A stretch of DNA of 41,540 nucleotides, taken from positions 1-41,540 of the forward strand of contig LAZY01000067.1 in NCBI GenBank assembly GCA_001013295.1, given 5' to 3'. Shown here one piece after another: positions 33,127 to 41,493 of this stretch; the stretch's first letter is position 1; each line of letters begins with the position of its first letter. The translations under genes were made by a program, and so were the position numbers. The notes under the pieces were generated by a model that saw nothing but the letters and a program-made list of their open reading frames with translations, was not told the DNA's origin and made no database searches. The stretch comes from Chryseobacterium indologenes (lineage in GTDB: Bacteria; Bacteroidota; Bacteroidia; Flavobacteriales; Weeksellaceae).

Positions 33127-35472
33127 ATGAACAGAAGAGAATTTTTAGAGAAATCAAGTATTTTATTGGCGGGACTGGGAACTTCAAGTGTACTACATCC
33201 TGCCATTCTGAAGGCTTTAGCCATTGATCCAGCTGCACAATCTACTTTTTATGATGCCGAGCATGTGGTGATCCTTATGCAGGAGAACCGTTCATTTGAT
33301 CATGCTTTCGGAGCGCTGAAAGGGGTTCGGGGCTTTCTGGATCAAAGGACTTTTGTAAAGCAGGATGGCCATTCTGCGTTTTTTCAAAAAGATAATACCG
33401 GAAAATATGCTGCTCCTGCCCGTCTGGATTTAAGGAATACCAAATCTACCTGGATGAGTTCGCTGCCCCATTCATGGGAAAACCAACAGAACGCATTGAA
33501 TAAAGGCAAATACGACCAGTGGCTTCAGGCAAAAGCTTCCGGAAATAAGGACTACAAAAATATTCCTTTGACTTTAGGCTACTATAACCGGGAAGACCTT
33601 CCTTTCTATTATCAGCTGGCGGACGCATTTACCATATTTGATCAGTATTTCTGTTCTTCACTGACCGGAACGACTCCCAACAGGTTATTTCTTTGGTCCG
33701 GAACTTTAAGGGAGCAGAAAAATGGAAGTGCAAAGGCCAATGTCGTCAATGATGATATTGATTATGATAAAGCCAGACAGGCAAAATGGAAAAGCTTTCC
33801 GGAAATTCTCGAAGAGCAGAATGTATCATGGAGGATCTACCAAAATGAGATCAGCCTTCCAAAAGGAATGTCCGGAGAACAGGAAGCATGGCTGAGCAAC
33901 TTTACAGATAACCCGATTGAATGGTTCTCAAAGTTCAATGTTAAATTTTCAAAAGGATATTATCAGCATATTCCCAAAATCATCGACAATCTGAAAAAAG
34001 AGATTGAAAAAAATCCTAAGCAGAAAGAAAGGCTGGAAACAATGATCGCTGAACTGAAAGAAGATCAGGTAAAATACCATCCGGACAATTATTCTAAACT
34101 ATCACAGCAAGAGAAAAATCTTCACGAAAAAGCATTTACCACCAATTCCAAAGATCCTGATTACTGGAATCTGGAAATCGGGAAGGATGAAAACGGAGAA
34201 AGACTGGTGGTTCCTAAGGGAGATGTTCTGTTCCAGTTCAGAAAAGATGTGGAAGAAAAAAAGCTTCCATTGGTTTCGTGGCTGGTAGCTCCTGAACATT
34301 TTTCTGATCACCCGGGATCTCCCTGGTATGGAGCCTGGTATATTTCAGAAGTTTTAAACATTCTGACCAAAGACCCTGAAACCTGGAAAAAAACAATTTT
34401 CATCATTAACTATGATGAGAATGACGGTTATTTTGATCACGTACTTCCTTTTGCCCCGCCTATGAACCCAAGTCAGCCGGTGGATATGAACGGAAAAGAT
34501 GGCGCTGAATATGTTGATAAGTCTCAAAAATATATAGCTGATCCCTCTCTGAAAGACTATGAAAAGACTGAAGGAACCGTAGGACTTGGTTACAGAGTCC
34601 CTATGATCATCGCTTCTCCTTGGACTAAAGGCGGTTTTGTAAATTCTGAAGTATCAGACCACACTTCCGTATTACAGTTTCTGGAAAAATTCATCATGAA
34701 AAAATTCAGTAAAAATGTTCATGTTGACACGATCAGTGATTGGAGAAGAGCCGTTTGCGGAGATCTTACCTCTGCATTCAACACTTCGAGTGTAAAAGCG
34801 CCGTCAATGGATTATCTGAATCAGAAAGATTATGCAAAAACCATCAATGCGGCTAAAAATAAACCGGTTCCGGATCTGAAATGGTATGCTGAAAATGAGC
34901 TTACTCCTCATTTGCTTGACATTCAGGAAAGAGGGCTTAAACCTTCCAATCCGCTTCCTTATAACTTCCATGTGAATCTGGAGAACGGAAAAATCAGAAT
35001 GACCAATTTAAAAGAGAACGGAGTTCCTTTGCTGATGTATGACAGAACCCGATTCAACGGGACTGATTATCATTTTTCTTATGCTTTATATTCAAAACAG
35101 GAATTATCACATCCTGTACACTCAGGTGAATATGACTATGAAGTCTTTGGACCGAATGGTTTTTTCAGAAAATTCAAAGGGAATACGGTTCCGGATCTTG
35201 AAATGACACTGGTGAATAATACAGCTCAGTATCAGATCGAACTGATTTTCAAAAAATCTCAAAAGAAAAACAGCAAGTTGATCATGGAAGATCTATATGG
35301 GAAGACTCAAAAGACGATCTCATTACAAAAGCCGGAAGAAAAAATAATCTTAGACCTCAGTAAAAATAAGGGTTGGTATGATATTAAAATCTTACAGGAA
35401 GATCATCTCTGGCATTTTGCAGGGAGAATAGAGACTGGTAAAGTTTCCGTCTCTGATCCGCATTGGGCATAG
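33127..35472 (+). CDS. Phosphocholine-type phospholipase C, Tat-exported
   Basis: A 781-residue enzyme of the phosphoesterase (PF04185) phospholipase C family, which hydrolyses phosphatidylcholine-type lipids to diacylglycerol and phosphocholine. The N-terminus 'NRREFLEKSSILLAGLG' is a twin-arginine signal, as is usual for this family. Catalytic-domain motifs are visible: 'ILMQENRSFDHAFGALKGVR', 'LTGTTPNRLFLWSG', 'NYDENDGYFDHV' and 'SDHTSVLQFLEKF'. Two C-terminal beta domains follow (about residues 600-775), matching the DUF756 pair of the family, so the length is complete. It follows SusC/SusD in the same orientation, 82 bases beyond SusD with a hairpin between. Confidence 0.93.
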   Translation: MNRREFLEKSSILLAGLGTSSVLHPAILKALAIDPAAQSTFYDAEHVVILMQENRSFDHAFGALKGVRGFLDQRTFVKQDGHSAFFQKDNTGKYAAPARLDLRNTKSTWMSSLPHSWENQQNALNKGKYDQWLQAKASGNKDYKNIPLTLGYYNREDLPFYYQLADAFTIFDQYFCSSLTGTTPNRLFLWSGTLREQKNGSAKANVVNDDIDYDKARQAKWKSFPEILEEQNVSWRIYQNEISLPKGMSGEQEAWLSNFTDNPIEWFSKFNVKFSKGYYQHIPKIIDNLKKEIEKNPKQKERLETMIAELKEDQVKYHPDNYSKLSQQEKNLHEKAFTTNSKDPDYWNLEIGKDENGERLVVPKGDVLFQFRKDVEEKKLPLVSWLVAPEHFSDHPGSPWYGAWYISEVLNILTKDPETWKKTIFIINYDENDGYFDHVLPFAPPMNPSQPVDMNGKDGAEYVDKSQKYIADPSLKDYEKTEGTVGLGYRVPMIIASPWTKGGFVNSEVSDHTSVLQFLEKFIMKKFSKNVHVDTISDWRRAVCGDLTSAFNTSSVKAPSMDYLNQKDYAKTINAAKNKPVPDLKWYAENELTPHLLDIQERGLKPSNPLPYNFHVNLENGKIRMTNLKENGVPLLMYDRTRFNGTDYHFSYALYSKQELSHPVHSGEYDYEVFGPNGFFRKFKGNTVPDLEMTLVNNTAQYQIELIFKKSQKKNSKLIMEDLYGKTQKTISLQKPEEKIILDLSKNKGWYDIKILQEDHLWHFAGRIETGKVSVSDPHWA

Positions 35473-35493
35473 AAAAAATATAAATAAGTCTTC

Positions 35494-35524
35494 AAATCCT
35501 GCACCCATTTGTGCAGGATTTTTT
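35494..35524 (+). terminator. Terminator of the SusCD-phospholipase C operon
   Basis: AAATCCTGCAC pairs with GTGCAGGATTT as an 11-bp perfect stem with a six-base loop, followed by Ts, 21 bases after the stop codon. Confidence 0.85.
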
Positions 35525-35658
35525 CATAATAAGTCACTAAATCATTCTCAATTATATCGCTTTATAAAAGTGAAATAAGCATCAATATAAAAATTATTGT
35601 ATATTTTTTTCACAGTATACTGAATTTTATTATATTCACTATACTAATTATCAGCATC

Positions 35659-36234
35659 ATGAAAAAACTAAAATTAACAATTGCAATGTCTTTATTTGCA
35701 GCTTTAGTATCCGGAAATCTAAGTGCTCAGGACACGGCTTCAGACAGCCATACGATCACGATCAGTGTTCCTAAAGTTGCCCTGGTAGATATTGAACCTT
35801 CGGCTTCAAAAAATCTGATTCTTGGATTCACTGCTCCTACAGAAGCAGGAAATTCGATTGTTGCAAGCCCGGCTAACAATAGCTTATGGCTCAATTATTC
35901 TTCCATTAAATCCGGTTCTGATACCCGTACTGTAACGGTTAAATTAGGTCCACCTATTCAAGGAGTGGATATTCACTTAACCGCCGCTGGCCCTACGGGT
36001 GCAGGTGCAGGAACACTAGGTACACCTGCAGGAGTACTCACGCTAAGTGGCGTAGATCAGACGATTATTTCCGGTATAGGAAGTGCTTACACTGGTAACG
36101 GCGCCAACAACGGGCACAATCTTACGTATGCTGTTGTTGCAGGAAGTGGCGTTGGAGGGGTTGCCAACTATGCAGATTTACAGGTAACAGCAAATGCGCA
36201 AACTACAGTAACCTATACTATATCTGATAATTAG
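35659..36234 (+). CDS. Small all-beta exported protein, putative major surface subunit
   Basis: A 191-residue protein with signal peptide (residues 1-24, ending 'NLSAQ'). The mature N-terminus alternates polar and hydrophobic residues ('TITISVPKVALVDIEP'). Conserved blocks 'APTEAGN', 'GAGTLGT' and 'TIISGIGSAYTGNGANNGH' are shared with the protein at 39856-40386, and the C-terminus ends in a beta strand ('TTVTYTISDN'). No known family is recognised. It is separated by 108 bases and a hairpin from the chaperone-like gene, as a major fimbrial subunit gene often is. The subunit role is inferred from context. Confidence 0.75.
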   Translation: MKKLKLTIAMSLFAALVSGNLSAQDTASDSHTITISVPKVALVDIEPSASKNLILGFTAPTEAGNSIVASPANNSLWLNYSSIKSGSDTRTVTVKLGPPIQGVDIHLTAAGPTGAGAGTLGTPAGVLTLSGVDQTIISGIGSAYTGNGANNGHNLTYAVVAGSGVGGVANYADLQVTANAQTTVTYTISDN

Positions 36235-36270
36235 AATTTAAACAAATTCTACTCTGTATTTCAAAAACAA

Positions 36271-36295
36271 GAAGAAATTGTCACGCAGTTTCTTC
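36271..36295 (+). terminator. Intercistronic hairpin after the first subunit gene
   Basis: GAAGAAATTG (36271-36280) pairs with CAGTTTCTTC (36286-36295), ten pairs with one wobble and loop TCACG, followed by a moderately T-rich stretch. It may reduce read-through into the chaperone and usher genes or stabilise the subunit mRNA. Confidence 0.5.
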
Positions 36296-36342
36296 CTGGT
36301 TTTGTATTTGTCAATAATTTAATTTCAAACTTTATATCAATC

Positions 36343-37143
36343 ATGCTAAAGCGTATTCTTCTTTTGATCACCTTTATGTTGCAGTTTGCCTTTTTACATG
36401 CCGGTATTGTGGTTCTCAACGGGCTTACGCATTCTTATAAAATAGAAAACGGAAAAGTTTATAAAGGAAAAATTGCTATTGAAAATACAAGCAGTAACCC
36501 TCAGAATGTAAAATTATTTTTACAGGACTTCACGTACCATGCCGATGGGACGCTCAATTATACTGAACTGCATACCAATAACAGGACCAATGGTAACTGG
36601 ATCAAACTCAATACTAATCTGGTTACTTTGAAAGGTAAAGAAAAGACAGAAGTTTTTTACGAAATTACGGTCCCCAATCAGGCCTTAGATCCAGGAAGCT
36701 ACTGGAGTGTGATTATTGTAGAACCTGTGGATGACATAAAGCCCAGTGACAATAAACCAGGGGTAAATATTACGTCTGTTGTACGCTATGCCATCCAGGT
36801 CATTACGGATATTGAAACGGAAAAGGCTAAGCCAGACCTTAAATTCGAAAACGTAAAAGTAGAGAAAGAAGAAGGAAAACAAACCGTAAAAATTGCTATT
36901 GCCAATAACGGAAATCTTTATTGCAGGCCAACTGCATCTATTGAGCTCTATCATCGTAAAACAGGGAAAAAAATAGGAACCTTCTCCAGCTTAACGATGG
37001 GGCTTCTTCCTACTACTTCTAAAACTTTTCCTATTGAGATAAGTAAAGTACCACCGGATCAATATACTGCTACGATAATGGCCACAGATGAAGAAGAGAA
37101 TGCCTTTGCAATCAATGTGGAATTAGAAGTAAAAAATGAATAA
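36343..37143 (+). CDS. PapD/DUF916-like periplasmic chaperone
   Basis: A 266-residue exported protein (signal peptide about residues 1-20, ending 'FLHAG'). The first domain follows the chaperone pattern: 'GKIAIENTSSNPQNVKLFLQ', 'HADGTL', 'GNWIKLNTNLVTLKGKEKTE', 'YEITVPNQALDPGSYWSVII'. That is, a strand with Asn-Thr/Ser, a W-I segment, then a VP and a PG-YW turn, as in DUF916 and PapD-type Ig folds. A second Ig-like domain spans about residues 165-265. It overlaps the usher-like gene by eight bases. No membrane anchor is seen at the C-terminus. Family assignment is by pattern only. Confidence 0.65.
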   Translation: MLKRILLLITFMLQFAFLHAGIVVLNGLTHSYKIENGKVYKGKIAIENTSSNPQNVKLFLQDFTYHADGTLNYTELHTNNRTNGNWIKLNTNLVTLKGKEKTEVFYEITVPNQALDPGSYWSVIIVEPVDDIKPSDNKPGVNITSVVRYAIQVITDIETEKAKPDLKFENVKVEKEEGKQTVKIAIANNGNLYCRPTASIELYHRKTGKKIGTFSSLTMGLLPTTSKTFPIEISKVPPDQYTATIMATDEEENAFAINVELEVKNE

Positions 37144-39859
37144 AACGTGGACATTATTTATTATCCTACTCTTATTCCCGGTATCTATTTTTTCTCAGCA
37201 GCAGTCAGACCGATTGATCAGTAAAAAAGATAGTCTAATGCCAGGAATGTCTACTTCTATTCCTTTTGCATTAGAAAACAGTTCTGCTGAAAACAAAACT
37301 TATGATATTTCAGTTACCACTTCAAGCCCACACATTACCCCTATTTTAGCCAAAGGAAAATTCCAGATTGCAGCTCATGAAACTTCAGTATATCTGGTTC
37401 CTTTGCGCATTGCAGCAGAAACCGCGCAGGGAGCCTACTCAGTTACATTAAATATTACAGACCTGAATACCGGGATTGTATTTTCTAAACACTCGGACAT
37501 TACCATTGCGGGAAACAGAAAATTTACCGTAACCGTACTCAATTCTCCGGAATTTACAAGAGCAGGCGAAACCATTCGCACTTCATTTCTATTAAAAAAT
37601 AATGGGAACGTGACGGAAACGTTTATTTTAGAAAGCAAAAAAGCAGTTATTGAGCAAGAGACCTCTCTCACTTTAGGCCCGAATGAATCTAAAGTTATTA
37701 CCCTTCACAAAGTCACTGATCCTGAGCTCAGACAAAATGAATTTCAAAACTTTAATCTCTCCGTCCGTCCAAAAGACAATCCAAAAGAAAATCAGGATGT
37801 GTATGTAAGTATTCAGGTTATAGCTGTAAAGCCTGCAGATGCTGATATTTATCACAGACTTCCCGTTTCAGCTTCCCTATCGTTTATCGGGATGAAGAAT
37901 ATGGGCGTTTATCATGATGGTTTTCAGGGTGAGCTCTATGGTAAAGGTTCATTGGATAAGGATAATAAAAATCAGATTGAATTTCACGCTGCCACACACA
38001 ATCCTATAGAGTTTAATACATTCACTCAATACGAAGAATATTTTGTCAACTACCGGCGGGATAATTTATGGATCCACTTAGGAGATAAAACCTATTCTGC
38101 CTCTTATCTGACCGAATTTGCAAGATATGGAAGGGGAGCAGAGGTACGCTATGATTTTAAAAGAGTAAGTTTGGGTGGTTTCTATAATCATCCCAGATTT
38201 TTCAGGGACATTAAAGATGAATTCAACATCTATTCGACCTTTAAAATCCGTAAAGAATCAGAGTTTTCTGTAGGTTATCTGTACAAGACTCCGAGAAAAG
38301 AGGAAAACAATTATGGAGACACAAGGCTGGATTCTAATGCCCATCTTCCCTACGCTAAGGGGAAATTCAGGATTACCCGAAATATTACTCTCTCCGGAGA
38401 ATTTGCTTACAGTACAACCCAGCAAACTGAGGGAACAGCTTATATGCTGCAGTCTGAAGTCTATTTTGAAAAACTCAGCGGAAGTCTGATGTATATGAAA
38501 GCCAGCCCGATGTTTGCAGGATATTTTACCAATACGAATACTTTTAACGGAAATATTCAATACAGGTTATCAAAAAAGATCAATGTAATGGCAACCTATA
38601 CTCAGGATGCCAAAAATTTTGAAAGAGACACTCTATTTCTGGCTGCTCCATACAGACAGTACTTCCAATACGGAATACAATACCAATACCTGTCCAGTGG
38701 CTTTATAATGGTTAATAACGGCTATCAGAAATACCAGGACCGTCTGGAACCTAAACAATTCGATTATTATGAACGTTTTTTAAGACTAAGCCTGAACCAG
38801 CAAATTGGAATATTTAGGATCAATCTTGAAGGACAAATAGGAAAGACAGACAATTATCTGACCGGATTTAACGGTAATTCCAGCTTCTATTCAGCCAATC
38901 TTTCCTTCGAAAAATTCAGGACTTCTTTTAATGTCTTTGGGAGTTATGCAGTCACTTCTCGATATCAGCTGCAAAATCAGAAACAGTTCTATTACGGAGC
39001 AAGGGTTTTCAGTAAATTCTCCGATAAAAGCAGTTTAAGTATTTTTTACCAGAACAACTATATCCCGGAAGAATACTTTAGGGACAGGAATTTGTTTGAA
39101 CTTCTGTTTCATCAGCAACTGTTTCCAGGAAATGAGCTTGATCTGTCGGGCAGATATTCGTTGCAGCGGGGCGAAATAGGCAACAAAGATTTTATATTTT
39201 CTATGCGATATACCTGGCGCCCCAATATCCCGGTACAGAAAATCGCCGAGTACATTACCTTGTCAGGAAATATAAATAATCTTGGAATAAAAAAAACAGA
39301 CGGGATACGACTAATGCTGGGCAGCTATTTATCCGTGACAGATAAAGAAGGAAATTATATTTTTAAAAATATTGTTCCTGGTAATTATTTTCTGGAAATT
39401 GACCGCTCTACGACAGGAATCAATGATATTCCAACATCAGCTTTTCCTGCAGCACTTTCTCTCTCCAATAAAGAAAATGTCTTTAATTTCGGACTAACTA
39501 CCGCAGCCGGTATACAGGGGCATATCAATTTACAGGAAGCTGATACCAATATACAACGAAAAAACAAAAAAGAAAGCATCATCCTGGAGGCTGTCAGCAA
39601 TGAGCAGACCTATCGCAAGATCTGTTTCATAGACGAAGATTTTGATTTTACTTATCTGCGGCCGGGAGAATGGACTGTCAAGCTATACCGAAATGGTCTT
39701 GATAAACGGTATAAGATTTCAATGGATAAATTTCAGTTTACCCTACAGCCTGGTGAAGTTAAAAAAATTAATATCCAGATCGTCAAGCAACAGATAGAGA
39801 TCAAATATCAAAAGGAATCCTTAAAAGTAGGATATAATGAAATAAAAAAGAAGAAATGA
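37136..39859 (+). CDS. Usher-like outer-membrane assembly protein
   Basis: A 907-residue protein with signal peptide (about residues 1-20, ending 'IFSQQ'). Two N-terminal Ig-like domains lie at about 25-125 and 130-230 ('SIPFALENSSAENKTYDISV', 'TSFLLKNNGNVTETFILE'). A long region of amphipathic strands rich in Tyr, Phe and Gly follows (about 235-705), typical of an outer-membrane barrel. Two C-terminal beta domains complete it, the first with 'GSYLSVTDKEGNYIFKNIVP' like the CTD or SpaA-type domains of ushers. The order N-domains, barrel, C-domains is that of fimbrial ushers, but no sequence signature of FimD/PapC is seen. It overlaps the chaperone gene by eight bases and the next gene by four (ATGA). 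Confidence 0.6.
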   Translation: MNKTWTLFIILLLFPVSIFSQQQSDRLISKKDSLMPGMSTSIPFALENSSAENKTYDISVTTSSPHITPILAKGKFQIAAHETSVYLVPLRIAAETAQGAYSVTLNITDLNTGIVFSKHSDITIAGNRKFTVTVLNSPEFTRAGETIRTSFLLKNNGNVTETFILESKKAVIEQETSLTLGPNESKVITLHKVTDPELRQNEFQNFNLSVRPKDNPKENQDVYVSIQVIAVKPADADIYHRLPVSASLSFIGMKNMGVYHDGFQGELYGKGSLDKDNKNQIEFHAATHNPIEFNTFTQYEEYFVNYRRDNLWIHLGDKTYSASYLTEFARYGRGAEVRYDFKRVSLGGFYNHPRFFRDIKDEFNIYSTFKIRKESEFSVGYLYKTPRKEENNYGDTRLDSNAHLPYAKGKFRITRNITLSGEFAYSTTQQTEGTAYMLQSEVYFEKLSGSLMYMKASPMFAGYFTNTNTFNGNIQYRLSKKINVMATYTQDAKNFERDTLFLAAPYRQYFQYGIQYQYLSSGFIMVNNGYQKYQDRLEPKQFDYYERFLRLSLNQQIGIFRINLEGQIGKTDNYLTGFNGNSSFYSANLSFEKFRTSFNVFGSYAVTSRYQLQNQKQFYYGARVFSKFSDKSSLSIFYQNNYIPEEYFRDRNLFELLFHQQLFPGNELDLSGRYSLQRGEIGNKDFIFSMRYTWRPNIPVQKIAEYITLSGNINNLGIKKTDGIRLMLGSYLSVTDKEGNYIFKNIVPGNYFLEIDRSTTGINDIPTSAFPAALSLSNKENVFNFGLTTAAGIQGHINLQEADTNIQRKNKKESIILEAVSNEQTYRKICFIDEDFDFTYLRPGEWTVKLYRNGLDKRYKISMDKFQFTLQPGEVKKINIQIVKQQIEIKYQKESLKVGYNEIKKKK

Positions 39860-40386
39860 TTCTGATACGCTCCCTATTATTAACAGCATCTTTTATGATG
39901 TCCGGTATATTGTACTGCCAGTCAACCGTCAGCTTCACTCTGCCTGTCGTAACTTTAATGGATATAGAGCCCGCAGGAAATATCACTTTAAATTTTATAG
40001 CTCCTACGGAAGCCGGAAATGCTCTTACCAACCCAACGCCTGACACATCAAAATGGATCAATTATACTTCTGCCATTACCTCGGGAGGACTTACCAGAAG
40101 AATTACTGCTGCTGTTAATTCAAATTCCATCCTCTCATCGGTCAATATCAGATTACAGGCAGCACCAGCCTCAGGAGCAGGAGGAGGTACACTGGGAACT
40201 TCCTCAGGACAGGTTACTCTTACCACTACTCCTACTACGATCATAAGTGGAATTGGAGGAGCTTATACGGGCAATGGAACTAATAACGGGCATCGACTCA
40301 CGATTTCCCTGGTTCCGGGCACCTATGCCAATTTATTGGCTCAGGCCAATACAACTGTTACAATAGTCTATACCATCACAGAATAA
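39856..40386 (+). CDS. Small all-beta exported protein, paralogue of 35659-36234
   Basis: A 176-residue exported protein (signal peptide about residues 1-22). It shares blocks with the first subunit-like protein in the same order: 'VTLMDIEP', 'FIAPTEAGN', 'KWINYTS', 'GGGTLGTSSG', 'TIISGIGGAYTGNGTNNGH' and a terminal strand 'VTIVYTITE'. By eye this looks like over 40% identity. Its ATG overlaps the usher-like stop codon by four bases, so translation is coupled. It is probably a minor subunit. Confidence 0.75.
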   Translation: MILIRSLLLTASFMMSGILYCQSTVSFTLPVVTLMDIEPAGNITLNFIAPTEAGNALTNPTPDTSKWINYTSAITSGGLTRRITAAVNSNSILSSVNIRLQAAPASGAGGGTLGTSSGQVTLTTTPTTIISGIGGAYTGNGTNNGHRLTISLVPGTYANLLAQANTTVTIVYTITE

Positions 40387-40395
40387 AGCTGAAAT

Positions 40396-40962
40396 ATGAA
40401 AATGAAAAACCGCTTTCTCAGAAAAAGGTACATAGGGATTATTCTTTTAATCATAGGTAGCTGCCTGAAAGCCCAGGTAGTAACGGTCTCCGGAGATTGG
40501 GCGGCCACCATACCTGCGATCACCGAAGCCGGTACTAATTATACAGGAACTTATAGTAATGCTTCAATTCCCACAACTGACATAACATTATCTACCACAT
40601 TAACGGGAAATTTTCTTACTCTTCTTGCCGGAAAAGGGGCAAAAATGACAATGCGCTATACCTCTAATGCATGGAACAGCTCCTTAATTCTTTCTGCAAG
40701 GAGAACAGGCCCAACAACAGGCTCAATTAGTGGACTCTGCGCTCTTTGTACAGCTACAATCACCGGAGGAGATACCTTTATCCCTATAGTATCAACTGCA
40801 GATACAACTTTCTTCACGTTAAGTTTTGGAGGCCTTTTAGGCGTAAACAATACGGCCAATTTCTCGAATATTAACCTGATCTTACAACTATCTGGAGTTT
40901 CTGTTACTATTCCTGCTGCTAACTACAGTGCCCGAATCATTTTTACCGTAGTATCAAACTGA
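40396..40962 (+). CDS. Third small exported protein, putative tip or minor subunit
   Basis: A 188-residue protein with a basic N-terminus and hydrophobic segment ('YIGIILLIIGSCLKAQ'). Cleavage after 'LKAQ' gives a normal signal peptide, but 'IGSC' could also act as a lipobox (Cys23). The mature part is Thr/Ser-rich and beta-like, with a CALC motif at Cys115/Cys118 that could form a disulfide. It ends in a strand 'ARIIFTVVSN', like its neighbours. It shares little block identity with the other two beyond 'TEAG'. It follows after nine bases at the end of the operon. Confidence 0.65.
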   Translation: MKMKNRFLRKRYIGIILLIIGSCLKAQVVTVSGDWAATIPAITEAGTNYTGTYSNASIPTTDITLSTTLTGNFLTLLAGKGAKMTMRYTSNAWNSSLILSARRTGPTTGSISGLCALCTATITGGDTFIPIVSTADTTFFTLSFGGLLGVNNTANFSNINLILQLSGVSVTIPAANYSARIIFTVVSN

Positions 40963-40973
40963 TAATTTATCAG
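40959..40973. repeat. Small palindrome at the operon end
   Basis: CTGATAATTTATCAG overlaps the last stop codon and forms a 7-bp stem with one central base. No T-run follows, so its use as a terminator is doubtful. Confidence 0.4.
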
Positions 40974-41444
40974 CAAGGTGTAATAAGTCCTCCTTCCATA
41001 GAGACGGCTACTGAACCTAGCCGAAGGATAGTCCGCTTTCATTAAAAAGAGTTCCATAAGCCTTAGCCTAAATTCTATAGCTATCAATTGGCAAGTGTAG
41101 TAAAACTAATGATTTTAAAGAATCGGTAGCAATATCTGGAACAATAGTCAACCTTTCTTATTGCTTATTACCGATATTTTCTTTCCTATTTAGAGTATTT
41201 CCAAACCTAACAGGTTTTAGAAACCTGTTAGGTTTAGTCTGTGGTTGTATCAGATTGAAGGAATGAATTGTGGATAAATTGTATGGATCCCTATGTGATG
41301 GAAAAAGAGCAGGGGAATAGGTATGCTGGTCTTACAGAGAAGATTGTTATTCAATTAAAAAGGAAAAAAAATAAGAGATTAATTGATTCAGAATAAAGAC
41401 TAAAGAAAGGTAAAGTCTCAGAGTTGGCTTAGGTATAAAGCAAA
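40974..41444. other. Non-coding stretch with several inverted repeats
   Basis: No convincing gene is seen. The stretch holds a CGGCTA/TAGCCG hairpin at 41005-41023. A longer imperfect inverted repeat pairs ATCGGTA-GCAATA near 41125 with TATTGCTTATTACCGAT near 41160. A perfect palindrome lies at 41203-41235. It may be remnants of mobile sequence between the operon and the rRNA cluster. Confidence 0.5.
41203..41235. repeat. Perfect 15-bp palindromic repeat (REP-like)
   Basis: AAACCTAACAGGTTT and AAACCTGTTAGGTTT are exact inverted copies separated by TAG. No T-run follows on either strand. Such palindromes occur as short dispersed repeats in flavobacterial genomes. Only one copy is in this window. 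Confidence 0.75.
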
Positions 41445-41479
41445 AAAAAATCCTCTATCTTTCGATAAAGGATTTTTTA
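41445..41479 (-). terminator. Terminator of the rRNA operon
   Basis: AATCCTCTATC (41449-41459) pairs with GATAAAGGATT (41464-41474) with one mismatch. On the minus strand a run of Ts follows. It lies about 15 bases beyond the 5S rRNA end. Confidence 0.8.
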
Positions 41480-41493
41480 AAAATAAAATAAAA

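Noticed and set aside
41283..41396. 37-codon frame with a stretch 'YAGLTEKIV' faintly like a GxxExxY protein N-terminus
   Set aside because: Too short, followed by Lys-rich low-complexity sequence, and the resemblance is a few residues only. It could be a decayed fragment but is not supportable.
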